Source: Salsuginibacillus halophilus | GTDB lineage: Bacteria; Bacillota; Bacilli; Bacillales; Marinococcaceae | Direction of reading: 5' to 3' | NCBI RefSeq assembly: GCF_003014715.1 | Contig: NZ_PYAV01000005.1 | Coordinates: 1 to 64,000 of the forward strand | Length of the DNA: 64,000 nt | Shown: one piece after another, positions 33,981-42,414 of the stretch | Layout: each line of letters starts with the position of its first letter | Numbering within the stretch: the first letter of the stretch is position 1 | The notes under the pieces: model-generated | Seen by the model: the letters and a program-made list of their open reading frames with translations, nothing else | Databases searched by the model: none | Told to the model about the DNA's origin: nothing | Translations under genes and position numbers: made by a program

Positions 33981-36031
33981 CATCCGCATGGAAAAATCGT
34001 GTGCAGTTCAATGAAAGTAGTGGAGGGGAGCTTGAACTTTGGTTTGATGAACGTCTTATCCTCAAACATGAGTCGTCTTCGCCAATGATCTATCTCGGCG
34101 TGGGGCACGAGTCGGTCGAGATGTACCGGGGCAACTTTGATATTGAAGATTACCTTGAAGAACGTGTTGCGCTGCGACACATTGAATGGGAGGAAACTGC
34201 AGAAAGTGTAAATCTCCATTTAAAACCTTACGCTGGATCTTCATTTACTTTACAAGCTTCAATTCAATTGTATAACGACCAACTTCGTATCGATTTCACC
34301 CCGTCTGAACCTGTATACAATCGGTTTTGGCTGCGTGTTTCAGCATCGGAAGAAGAAGCGGTTTATGGATGCGGGGAACAGCTTTCCTACTTTAATATGC
34401 GTGGTCAGAACTTTCCACTTTGGACGTCAGAGCCTGGTGTAGGTCGTAATAAATCTACTTATACCACCTTTTTAGCTGACGTAAAGGACCGCGCGGGAGG
34501 AGATTACTATAATACAAACTATCCTCAACCGACATTTATCTCTACCGAAAAATATATTTGTCATGTGGCGACAACAGCTTATGCCGAATTCAACTTTAAA
34601 AATCAAGCATGGCATGAGCTGCAAGCTTGGGAGATTCCTGAAGCAGTATGGTTTGAAACAGGTGAATCCTATAAAGATTTAACAGAACGGGTAACAGAGC
34701 ACTTCGGCAGGCCGCCGGAGCTGCCGGACTGGACTTACGAAGGCATCTGGCTCGGTGTGCAAGGTGGAACAGATCAAGTGCAGCACAAGTTGGACCGGGC
34801 CCGTCAAAAAGGACTAAAGGTAGGGGCGCTCTGGTGTCAAGATTGGCAGGGGAAACGTGTAACATCTTTTGGCAAGCGGTTGATGTGGAATTGGAAGTGG
34901 AATCCAGAAATGTATCCGGGGCTTGATGAGAAAGTTAAGGAATGGAAAAGCGAAGGTGTTCGGTTTTTAGGCTATATTAATCCGTACGTCGCAATTGATG
35001 GTGATTTGTATGAAGAAGCAAGCCAAAAAGGTTATGTAGCTTTAACAGCAGATGGCCATGATTATATCGTTGATTTTGGTGAGTTTTACTGCGGCGTTGT
35101 TGATTTCACAAATCCAGCGGCTTATGAATGGTACAAATCCGTTATTAAAGACGAAATGATCGATTTCGGAATGGACGGCTGGATGGCTGACTTTGGAGAG
35201 TATCTGCCGAGTGATGTCCATCTTTATAACGGCGAATCTGCGATGATTATGCATAATGCCTGGCCGGCGATCTGGGCGAAGGTGAATCACGATGCCGTTA
35301 AGGAAGCGGGGCGCTGGGGAGATATTGTGTACTTTATGCGCGCAGGGTTCACCGGCATTCAAGGGACTTGCCCGCTGCTCTGGGCAGGGGATCAAAGCGT
35401 TAACTGGAGCATGGATGACGGCTTAGCTTCAGTCATTCCAGGGGCCCTTTCAGCTGGTATGAGTGGCTGCGGGCTGCACCATAGCGATATTGGTGGGTAT
35501 ACGAGCCTGCACGGAAATAAACGTCCAAAGGAACTGCTTTTACGCTGGTTGGACATGGCGGTGTTTACGCCGGTCATTCGTACGCATGAAGGCAACCGTC
35601 CGGATGATTGTTTTCAGTTTGACGATGATGAAGAAAGCCTTGAGCACTTTGTTGATATGACCAACATTTACACAGCGCTTGCCCCTTATACAAAAGCCGT
35701 TGTTCAAGAAACAGCTGAGCGGGGGATCCCGGCACAGCGCCCGTTATTTATGGAGTATGAAGCTGATGAAGTTGCTTATCAATTACAGTATGAATATATG
35801 TATGGCCCGGATTTACTCGTCGCACCGGTCCATGATGAAAACGTGCAGGACTGGACGGTTTATCTTCCAGAAGACAAATGGGTGCACTTATGGACAGGTA
35901 AAGCATATGAAGGGGCCGGCGAAGTCACTGTCGAAGCCCCGATAGGCCAGCCGCCTGTTTTTTACCGGGCGGAGTCGGCATATGCTTCACTGTTTGCATC
36001 CTTACCTAAACAAAAAGTCTATTCGTCATAA
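33977..36031 (+). CDS. yihQ: Sulfoquinovosidase (GH31)
   Basis: A 684-residue glycoside hydrolase of family 31, predicted to release sulfoquinovose from its glycosides. Residues known for E. coli YihQ occur at the same numbers: Gln288, Arg301 and Trp304 in the stretch QDWQGKR..FGKRLMWNW (sulfonate binding), nucleophile Asp405 in WMADFGEY, acid/base Asp472 in LWAGDQSV, and Tyr508 in GGYTS. These sulfonate-binding residues separate sulfoquinovosidases from ordinary alpha-glucosidases. There is no signal peptide, so it acts in the cytoplasm on imported glycosides. ATG 33977 overlaps the upstream stop; GGGGAGG lies 6 bases before it. Downstream enzymes fit degradation of the product. Confidence 0.95.
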   Translation: MTSAWKNRVQFNESSGGELELWFDERLILKHESSSPMIYLGVGHESVEMYRGNFDIEDYLEERVALRHIEWEETAESVNLHLKPYAGSSFTLQASIQLYNDQLRIDFTPSEPVYNRFWLRVSASEEEAVYGCGEQLSYFNMRGQNFPLWTSEPGVGRNKSTYTTFLADVKDRAGGDYYNTNYPQPTFISTEKYICHVATTAYAEFNFKNQAWHELQAWEIPEAVWFETGESYKDLTERVTEHFGRPPELPDWTYEGIWLGVQGGTDQVQHKLDRARQKGLKVGALWCQDWQGKRVTSFGKRLMWNWKWNPEMYPGLDEKVKEWKSEGVRFLGYINPYVAIDGDLYEEASQKGYVALTADGHDYIVDFGEFYCGVVDFTNPAAYEWYKSVIKDEMIDFGMDGWMADFGEYLPSDVHLYNGESAMIMHNAWPAIWAKVNHDAVKEAGRWGDIVYFMRAGFTGIQGTCPLLWAGDQSVNWSMDDGLASVIPGALSAGMSGCGLHHSDIGGYTSLHGNKRPKELLLRWLDMAVFTPVIRTHEGNRPDDCFQFDDDEESLEHFVDMTNIYTALAPYTKAVVQETAERGIPAQRPLFMEYEADEVAYQLQYEYMYGPDLLVAPVHDENVQDWTVYLPEDKWVHLWTGKAYEGAGEVTVEAPIGQPPVFYRAESAYASLFASLPKQKVYSS

Positions 36032-36058
36032 TTATTTTAATGAAAGGTTGTTGCTGTC

Positions 36059-37402
36059 ATGAAAGAACCTGCCGTACTATACATTCCTGTCGGTCGTAAA
36101 ACTTTTGATATGGAGGCGGCTGAAGCTTACTGGGAGGAGACGAAAGTGTTGTTACAAGAAGAGTGTCCACGGCTGGTGCAGCCAGAGGGCATTCTGACTT
36201 CTCCAGAAGAACTTGAAACATTCCTGAAGTCGGTCGCCGAAGAAATTGGGCTGATCATTTATCAAAGTGTCACGTTTGCTGATGGAGAGTTTATTTATAC
36301 AATCACCCAGCATTCACAAGCACCTGTGCTCGTTTGGTCTGTACGCGAGCCGAGTATTAATGGCCGGCTCCGCTTGAATTCATTAACAGGAGGTAACAGC
36401 ACAAGTCATGTCCTGCAAACAGCGCGGCACCCTTACAGCTTCGTTTTCGGTAATCCTGAAGAAGCTCACGTCCGTAAAACGATTCGAAAAACAGCCGGGG
36501 TACAAAACGTTATTGCTAAGCTTAAGCAGTTAAATGTCGGTGTGATCGGGGAGCATCAACCAGGGTTTTATTTCTCAGGTACAGATGAGGCTTATCTTCA
36601 AGAGGAGCTTGGCGTAAATGTAGAGCATATTGATTTACAGGCGGCATTTGATGCGAGTAAAGAGTTGACTGAGCCGGAGTATGCGCCATTGATTGAAGAA
36701 GCTGATCAGCATGTCATCGGGTTAAAGAGGGATGATCATACGGTGCAGCGTTTTGCGCAGTTCTCCTCTCACGTGCGCAGTCTTGTGCAAGATAAAGATA
36801 TTCATGCGCTTGCGATCCGCTGTTGGCCGGAGTTTTTCAACGAACTTGGCGCTGCTGCCTGCTCAACGCTTTCGCACTTTACAGAACAAGGCACCGTATC
36901 TGCTTGTGAATCGGATATTCACGGCTCGGTATCTATGTTTATTCTGCAGGAAATCAGTGGCGGAAGCGCACCGTATTTAGGGGATATGGTTCATGTGAAT
37001 GAAGCAAGCAATTCAGTTGTGTTTTGGCACTGCGGGGCAGGCGCCTATTCACTTGCCCACCCTTCACAAGGTGCAGTTCCTGGTGTGCACCCGAACCGCA
37101 AGCTCGGTTTTGCGATGGATTTTGGCCTGAAGCCTGGTAAAGTGACCATGTTCCGCCTCGGCTACACCCCGGACGGGTTCCGGTTGTTAATTATGCGCGG
37201 CGAAGCGCTTGATACCCCGAAACGTTTTCAAGGAACATCAGTTGAAGTTGCACTTGAAACAGACGTCACAGATACCGTACAGACATTAATGGAAGCAGGG
37301 TATGAACCGCACTACGGCCTTGTGTATGAAGATGTTGTCGATGAACTCATCGAGCTTGGACGCCAGCTGGATCTACCGACGGATGTGTTGACGCACGGAT
37401 AG
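36059..37402 (+). CDS. L-fucose/D-arabinose isomerase-like protein, probable sulfoquinovose isomerase (SqvD type)
   Basis: A 447-residue protein of the L-fucose isomerase fold (COG2407-like). Metal-site segments appear in RCWPEFFNELGAAACSTLSH (Glu) with ACESDIHGSVSMFILQEISG (Glu/Asp) and VFWHCGAGAYSLAH (His). In SQ catabolism of the sulfo-EMP2 type such an enzyme, rather than the YihS type, converts SQ to 6-deoxy-6-sulfofructose. Its position between the sulfoquinovosidase and the kinase supports that. Ribosome site AAAGGTTG about 10 bases before ATG 36059 is modest. The assignment to SQ rests on context. Confidence 0.78.
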   Translation: MKEPAVLYIPVGRKTFDMEAAEAYWEETKVLLQEECPRLVQPEGILTSPEELETFLKSVAEEIGLIIYQSVTFADGEFIYTITQHSQAPVLVWSVREPSINGRLRLNSLTGGNSTSHVLQTARHPYSFVFGNPEEAHVRKTIRKTAGVQNVIAKLKQLNVGVIGEHQPGFYFSGTDEAYLQEELGVNVEHIDLQAAFDASKELTEPEYAPLIEEADQHVIGLKRDDHTVQRFAQFSSHVRSLVQDKDIHALAIRCWPEFFNELGAAACSTLSHFTEQGTVSACESDIHGSVSMFILQEISGGSAPYLGDMVHVNEASNSVVFWHCGAGAYSLAHPSQGAVPGVHPNRKLGFAMDFGLKPGKVTMFRLGYTPDGFRLLIMRGEALDTPKRFQGTSVEVALETDVTDTVQTLMEAGYEPHYGLVYEDVVDELIELGRQLDLPTDVLTHG

Positions 37403-37416
37403 GGGGGAGCGCGCGT

Positions 37417-38583
37417 ATGGGAAAGATTGCAATAGGGCAGGCCGGCGGGCCGACTGCCGTATTTAACAGCAGCCTTGCCGGTTTTATCGAAGACGTCGAG
37501 GAAGAAGTCTACTTCGTTTTCGGTGGCTATGAAGGTTTAGTGATGAATCATATAAAAAAAGCTTCCCCTGATGATTTAGCGCGTGTGCAAGCCGCCCGGG
37601 GCGTACCGGGGGCAATGCTCGGTTCGGGCAGGTATCCGTTTGATGAAAATGGGATAAACGAGGCATTAAAGCATTTAAAGCAGCATGGTATCGATACGCT
37701 CGTATTTGCCGGAGGCGATGGTACGATGGCGGCGTTGCAAAGGTTAGAAGAAACGGCGGCTGATGAAGGAGCGCCTTTAAACGTCATCGGTATTCCAAAA
37801 ACCGTCGATAACGATCTTGGCGCAACGGACCATGCACCTGGATTTGGGAGTGCTGCACGGTTTGTAGCAAGTACAGTTCGGGACGTGAGCCGGGACTTGC
37901 AGGCGATGAAAAACTTTGAGCAGGTGCGTGTACTTGAAACGATGGGCAGAAATGCCGGCTGGCTGGCTCAAGCAAGCCTGCATGCCGGCAGGTGGCCGCA
38001 AGATGGTCCGCAGTACATCGGTGTTCCGGAACGAGCAATGCATTTAGGTGATGTACTTGCAGCTGTGGAACGCGGACTGCAGTCGTTTGGAACGGCTACA
38101 GTTGTTGTTAGTGAAGGGGCGGCATTTCAAAGTGGAGAGCAGGTAGAGCGGTCACATGTGAACGGGCGGGTCGTTCTTGGAGGGATCTCTTCACTGGTGA
38201 AAGAGAAGATTGAACAGCACCTTGGTGTTACTGCGCGGGCAGAGCTTCTTGGGATGCAGCAAAGAAGTGCATCAAGTTTGATTTCACAACAAGATGAGCG
38301 GGAAGCTTACGACGCCGGACGCTTGGCAGCGCAGTGGGCACAAGAAGGTTTGAGCGGACAGATGGTAGCATTAGAGCGCCGGGAATCGGGAACATACCAT
38401 GTAGATTTGGTTCCGAAAGCGCTTACGGATGTTGTGAACGCCGGCGAACGGAAACTTCCTGAAGCTTTCATTGAGGAACCTGAACAATACCGGCGCTGGC
38501 TGACGCCAATCATTGGCGGTCCTCTGTCGGATTATCCAGCGCCGCTCAAAAGGAGCGAGGGGAATGTTATCCACAAAAATTGA
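37417..38583 (+). CDS. 6-phosphofructokinase-like protein, probable sulfofructose kinase
   Basis: A 388-residue PfkA-family protein: GQAGGPTAVFNSSL at the N-terminus, GGDGTMAALQ (nucleotide loop), PKTVDNDLGATDHAPGFGSA (catalytic Asp) and MGRNAGWLAQAS. The loop GGDG resembles ATP-users and the Lys in PKTVDND resembles PPi-users, so the phosphate donor cannot be told from sequence. Between an SQ isomerase-like enzyme and a class II aldolase it most likely makes 6-deoxy-6-sulfofructose-1-phosphate. ATG 37417 follows GGGGGGAG. The C-terminal end overlaps the GntR gene by 20 bases. Confidence 0.8.
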   Translation: MGKIAIGQAGGPTAVFNSSLAGFIEDVEEEVYFVFGGYEGLVMNHIKKASPDDLARVQAARGVPGAMLGSGRYPFDENGINEALKHLKQHGIDTLVFAGGDGTMAALQRLEETAADEGAPLNVIGIPKTVDNDLGATDHAPGFGSAARFVASTVRDVSRDLQAMKNFEQVRVLETMGRNAGWLAQASLHAGRWPQDGPQYIGVPERAMHLGDVLAAVERGLQSFGTATVVVSEGAAFQSGEQVERSHVNGRVVLGGISSLVKEKIEQHLGVTARAELLGMQQRSASSLISQQDEREAYDAGRLAAQWAQEGLSGQMVALERRESGTYHVDLVPKALTDVVNAGERKLPEAFIEEPEQYRRWLTPIIGGPLSDYPAPLKRSEGNVIHKN

Positions 38584-39298
38584 TCCAAACCGTGGCCCGG
38601 CACTGTATTTACAGGTGAAAGACGTACTTATTGAAAACATCCAGCAAGGTGACTGGGAAGAAAATGAATTGATTCCGACAGAGCAGGAACTTATTAAAAC
38701 GTTTGACGTTAGCCGCACAACCATTCGTCAAGCGATTAATATTCTTGTACAGGAAGGCATGCTTGAAAAGCGGCAGGGGCATGGCACTGTTGTAAAACCG
38801 AAAAAGTTAATTGGCAGCCTGGGTCGGTTAAAAGGCTTTGCAGAAGAAGTTGTTGAAAAAGGTAAGACACCGCGGTCAAAGCTGCTGAGGGCTGAGTTTA
38901 AATACGACCTTTATTATGAAAAAGATGCATTAAATACAGGTGAAGATGAACCGATTCTCCTGCTTGAACGGATCCGTTTTGCAGATGATACGCCGGTGGC
39001 GCTTGAACGTACGTGCTGGCCACAGGAGGTAGGAGAAGTTTTGATGGCCCACGACTTAAATGAAGCACGCTATTATGAACTGCTTGAAGATGCAAATATC
39101 TTATTGAAAAATGCTTCAGAAAAAATCCGAGCCATCAATGCCACGATTGATGAGGCAGATGCTCTAGGGATCCGTCCCGGGGAAGCACTGTTAGAAATGA
39201 CAAGATTAAGCTTTGGCATGAACGGGGCGCCAATTGAATTCACAAAAACAAAATACCGCAGTGATCAATACCATTATGATATTGAACTGCACCGGTAA
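38564..39298 (+). CDS. GntR/HutC-family transcription regulator
   Basis: A 244-residue regulator: winged helix at residues 10-78 (IPTEQELIKTFDVSRTTIRQ) and a UTRA ligand domain (LLLERIRFADDTPVALERT, EMTRLSFGMNGAPIEFTKTKYR). HutC-type proteins usually repress the sugar operon they sit in and are released by a pathway sugar or its phosphate. ATG 38564 has AAAAGGAG about 9 bases upstream. It lies inside the SQ operon between kinase and aldolase, so it would control itself; the palindrome at 30024 is a candidate site. Confidence 0.88.
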   Translation: MLSTKIDPNRGPALYLQVKDVLIENIQQGDWEENELIPTEQELIKTFDVSRTTIRQAINILVQEGMLEKRQGHGTVVKPKKLIGSLGRLKGFAEEVVEKGKTPRSKLLRAEFKYDLYYEKDALNTGEDEPILLLERIRFADDTPVALERTCWPQEVGEVLMAHDLNEARYYELLEDANILLKNASEKIRAINATIDEADALGIRPGEALLEMTRLSFGMNGAPIEFTKTKYRSDQYHYDIELHR

Positions 39299-39317
39299 AG
39301 CTTAAGGAGGACAACTG

Positions 39318-40226
39318 ATGCCATTTGTAAGCGGAAAAGATTTACTTAATCACGCATTTGAAAACGGATATGGTGTAGGCGCTTTTAGTGCGCATAATGC
39401 AGAAACCGTCCAAGGAATTATCCAAGCAGCAGAGGAAGAACAAGCGCCGATTATGATTCAAGTCGGTCAGAAGGTAATTAACACTTTAGGCATGAAACCT
39501 ATGAAACAATTAATAGAATACTATGCACGTGAAGCGACCATCCCAATTGCCATTCATTTAGATCACAGCCGCCAGTTCGAGCAGACGATGGAGGCTGTCC
39601 AGCTTGGTTTTCAGTCAGTGATGTATGATGGATCCGCGAAATCATTTGAAGAGAATGCCGGTACGACAGCGGATGTGGTGAAAATCGCTAAGGCACTTGG
39701 CATTGGTGCTGAAGGTGAGATTGGAAAGATTGGTGGTACTGAAGATGACATTACAGTTGATGAAAAAGACGCGATGATTACATCAACCGAAGAAGCTGTT
39801 GCTTTTGTTGAAGCAACCGGCATCGATTATATTGCCGTATCAATCGGCACAGCCCATGGCATTTATCAAAAGCCGCCTGAGCTCCAGTTTGACCGGATTG
39901 AAGAAATCGCAAAAGCAGTAAAGCGTCCTGTTGTGATGCATGGAGGTTCTGATGTTCCGGATGAAGATGTTCGCCGGGCCATCTCACTCGGGATTGCAAA
40001 AATTAATGTAGATACAGAACTGCGGGCGGCTTTTACTCAAGGAGTACAAGCGTTTTATGAAGCATCACCTGATAATTACGTGCTCGCGGATTCGCTCGGC
40101 CGCGGACGTGAGGAAATGGTAAAGAAAGTGAAAGAAAAGATTCACGTGTTTTATAGCAATGGAAAGGCGCCATTAGTGTTAAATGATTTAAACCGAGACC
40201 TTGAAACTGTGAAAGGAGAGGTATAA
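39318..40226 (+). CDS. Class II aldolase, probable sulfofructose-phosphate aldolase
   Basis: A 302-residue zinc aldolase of the fructose/tagatose-bisphosphate class: HLDHS (catalytic Asp and zinc His), AEGEIGKIGGTEDD (zinc Glu), GTAHGIY and MHGGSDVPDED (zinc His), then INVDTELR. In this operon it should cleave 6-deoxy-6-sulfofructose-1-phosphate to dihydroxyacetone phosphate and 3-sulfolactaldehyde. The SDVP in place of the usual SGVP of fructose-bisphosphate aldolases lies next to the active site. AAGGAGG lies about 8 bases before ATG 39318. Confidence 0.83.
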   Translation: MPFVSGKDLLNHAFENGYGVGAFSAHNAETVQGIIQAAEEEQAPIMIQVGQKVINTLGMKPMKQLIEYYAREATIPIAIHLDHSRQFEQTMEAVQLGFQSVMYDGSAKSFEENAGTTADVVKIAKALGIGAEGEIGKIGGTEDDITVDEKDAMITSTEEAVAFVEATGIDYIAVSIGTAHGIYQKPPELQFDRIEEIAKAVKRPVVMHGGSDVPDEDVRRAISLGIAKINVDTELRAAFTQGVQAFYEASPDNYVLADSLGRGREEMVKKVKEKIHVFYSNGKAPLVLNDLNRDLETVKGEV

Positions 40227-41663
40227 ATGAGCGTTACTGAACAAACGACATATGGCTTGTTTATTAATGGAGCATGGGACCATTCAGGAGAGAAGAAAGA
40301 AGTGTTAAACAAATACACGCAAAAGCCGATTGGAGAAGTCGTCAGTGGAAACGGTGAGGCAGTCTCAAAAGCTGTCGCAGCAGCGAAGTCAGCGCAGCAG
40401 GAGAAGGTGTCTCCATACGAAAGGTACGAAGTTTTGATGAAAGCAGCAGCAGAACTCCGGAGTCGCACTGAAGAGCTTGCTGTTGTGCTTGCTGAAGAAG
40501 TCGGAAAGCCGATCAACGAATCCCGCGGTGAAGTAGGGCGTGCCGCTTTAACGCTTGAAGTATCTGCTGAAGAAGCAAAGCGGATCGAAGGTGAAACGGT
40601 TGCAGTAGAAGCAGCTCCTGGGTCTGAAGACCGCCGGGCATACACAAAGCGTGTTCCAGTTGGTGTAATTGCAGCGATCACACCGTTTAATGTGCCGTTG
40701 AACCTTGTGTGTCATAAAGTAGGACCGGCTCTTGCTGCAGGAAACAGTGTAGTACTTAAACCGGCAGAAGCAACGCCGATCAGTGCGCTTAAGCTTGCAG
40801 AAATCTTTCAAAACGCAGGGCTTCCAGCCGGTAGACTAAATGTTGTAACCGGCCGGGGCAGTGTTCTTGGAGATGCACTTCTTGCAGAAAAAGATATTCA
40901 TTTGTTTACTTTTACCGGAAGTCCAAATGTCGGGCGCTACTTAAAGCAGAATGCCGGGTTGCGTGATGTGGCTTTAGAGCTGGGTAACAACTCAGCAACG
41001 ATGATACATCACGACACAGATGTAGCCAAAGCAGCAGCTGCCACAGCTCAAAAAAGCTTTAACAACGCCGGGCAGGTATGCATCTCAGTTCAGCGTGTTT
41101 ATGTACACGAATCGATTTATGATACATTTTTACAAGAAATGAAGCGGACGACAGAGCAATTAAATGTAGGTGATCCAAAGGATGAAGCCACATCCGTTGG
41201 TCCAATGATTGCTGAGACTGAAGCAAAGCGGATTGAAAGCTGGGTTGAAGAAGCAAAAGAAGCAGGCGCTGTTGTACAGACAGGTGGGTGGCGTGATGGG
41301 GCGGTTTACGCACCAACAATTTTAACGAATGTGCACGATGACATGAAAGTCTGCAGGGAAGAAACCTTTGGCCCGGTCGTTGCAGTCGATACGTATCAAA
41401 CCGCAGATGAAGCGATTGCGCGGATCAATGATTCAGATTACGGATTACAAGCGGGTGTATTTACGAATGACTTTGCACTCATCCATCAAGCCACAGAAGA
41501 AATTGAGGTGGGTGGGGTCATCATTAATGACACACCAGGATACCGGGTGGATCACATGCCGTACGGCGGTGTAAAAGAAAGCGGCACAGGCAAAGAGGGT
41601 CCGAAATATGCCATTCGTGAAATGACAGAAGAGCGCCTGATTGTTATGAAGCCTCAACCTTAA
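40227..41663 (+). CDS. Aldehyde dehydrogenase, probable sulfolactaldehyde dehydrogenase
   Basis: A 478-residue NAD(P)-dependent aldehyde dehydrogenase: catalytic Cys285 in NAGQVCISVQRV, general base Glu251 in LELGNNS, cofactor segment GVIAAITPFNVPLNL and FTGSPNVG. It is close in layout to succinate-semialdehyde and lactaldehyde dehydrogenases. As the last gene of the SQ operon it should oxidise 3-sulfolactaldehyde to 3-sulfolactate. The ATG at 40227 directly abuts the aldolase stop, with AAAGGAGAGG 5-10 bases upstream. A strong terminator follows. Confidence 0.85.
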   Translation: MSVTEQTTYGLFINGAWDHSGEKKEVLNKYTQKPIGEVVSGNGEAVSKAVAAAKSAQQEKVSPYERYEVLMKAAAELRSRTEELAVVLAEEVGKPINESRGEVGRAALTLEVSAEEAKRIEGETVAVEAAPGSEDRRAYTKRVPVGVIAAITPFNVPLNLVCHKVGPALAAGNSVVLKPAEATPISALKLAEIFQNAGLPAGRLNVVTGRGSVLGDALLAEKDIHLFTFTGSPNVGRYLKQNAGLRDVALELGNNSATMIHHDTDVAKAAAATAQKSFNNAGQVCISVQRVYVHESIYDTFLQEMKRTTEQLNVGDPKDEATSVGPMIAETEAKRIESWVEEAKEAGAVVQTGGWRDGAVYAPTILTNVHDDMKVCREETFGPVVAVDTYQTADEAIARINDSDYGLQAGVFTNDFALIHQATEEIEVGGVIINDTPGYRVDHMPYGGVKESGTGKEGPKYAIREMTEERLIVMKPQP

Positions 41664-41667
41664 AATA

Positions 41668-41712
41668 AAAAAGCACCTCCAATGTGCGAAAAGCGCACTG
41701 GAGGTGCTTTTA
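41668..41712 (+). terminator. Terminator of the sulfoquinovose operon
   Basis: AAAAGCACCTCCA pairs with TGGAGGTGCTTTT, with a further GTGCG/CGCAC inner stem. The A/T flanks allow use in both directions. Confidence 0.95.
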
Positions 41713-41740
41713 TAAAACGTTTACGTTAACGGACCAAGGA

Positions 41741-41830
41741 CTATTCAACAGTGTAGAAGTTCTTATCGTAGGATTTCTTTTGTTGAAGTGCTTTGTTTAC
41801 AGAACGCACAATGCCTAAGATAAAACGCAT
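41741..41830 (-). CDS. Possible 29-residue small protein
   Basis: A complete short frame (starts MRFILGIVRSVNKALQQ, ends FYTVE) with AAGAAGGG about 9 bases before its ATG, ending 29 bases before the bidirectional terminator. A hydrophobic N-terminus followed by a basic, Tyr-rich tail is plausible for a small membrane-associated peptide. The shortness and lack of a known family leave it uncertain. Confidence 0.35.
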   Translation of the reverse strand: MRFILGIVRSVNKALQQKKSYDKNFYTVE

Positions 41831-42343
41831 CAATTATACCCTTCTTTCCGCTTCTCTCCGAATTTTATCTGCAAAAGCTATTATGACTGTCTGAAAAAGG
41901 TTTCGCAAAGTGCGCTGCAAAGGAACAAACGCCACATATGCGCAGGAAAGCGCATACAACATGGGGTACATAGCTACAGACGTAAAATTGCTTGAAGTTC
42001 TTCCGCCTTAAATGATTCAGAATATTGATTTAATAAGGTTTGTAGCTCGCTGAATACGACGTCTTTCGGTGAAAGAATCCTTTGCGAAAGGAACAAGTTT
42101 GACGTTGGTCCTTGTATATGCGTATTAACCTTCTCGAACGTCTTTTCTTATCGTGTTTCACAAATTCCTTCATTCTGCAATATTTCATTATGCGAAAGCG
42201 AAAGTTCTTAATAGCAATAAGGTAAAATTTTGTAAAATCCGCAAACAGCTGTTGTATCAGTCGGAATATTATTCATTAGAAATTGCTATAATCGTTATCA
42301 AAACTATTAATAACCTAATATTCTAAAAATTATTGAAATTCAA
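41831..42343. other. Non-coding stretch upstream of the sulfonate operon
   Basis: I see no convincing gene. A 57-codon minus-strand frame without an ATG or GTG start (41974-42147) encodes a helix-like peptide and could be a decayed gene. Several CGCAAAG/CTTTGCG-type short repeats occur but form no clear structure. Confidence 0.3.
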
Positions 42344-42372
42344 TTGACTAGCGTGAGCGACAAACGTAAGAT
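42344..42372 (+). promoter_or_regulatory. Sigma-A promoter of the sulfonate operon
   Basis: TTGACT (42344-42349), a 17-base spacer and TAAGAT (42367-42372), about 45 bases before the tctC-like gene. The -10 region carries ACGTAAGATGTA (42364-42375), nearly the same as one arm of the palindrome at 43600, hinting at a shared regulator. Confidence 0.75.
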
Positions 42373-42414
42373 GTAAACAAGCAAGAAAAACATATCTTTT
42401 GAGGGGGGAAGAGG

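Noticed and set aside
33977-36031. Ordinary alpha-glucosidase
   Set aside because: The sulfonate-binding Gln, Arg, Trp and Tyr of sulfoquinovosidases are all present.
41974-42147. 57-codon minus-strand frame
   Set aside because: No ATG or GTG start and no ribosome site; kept only as a possible decayed gene.
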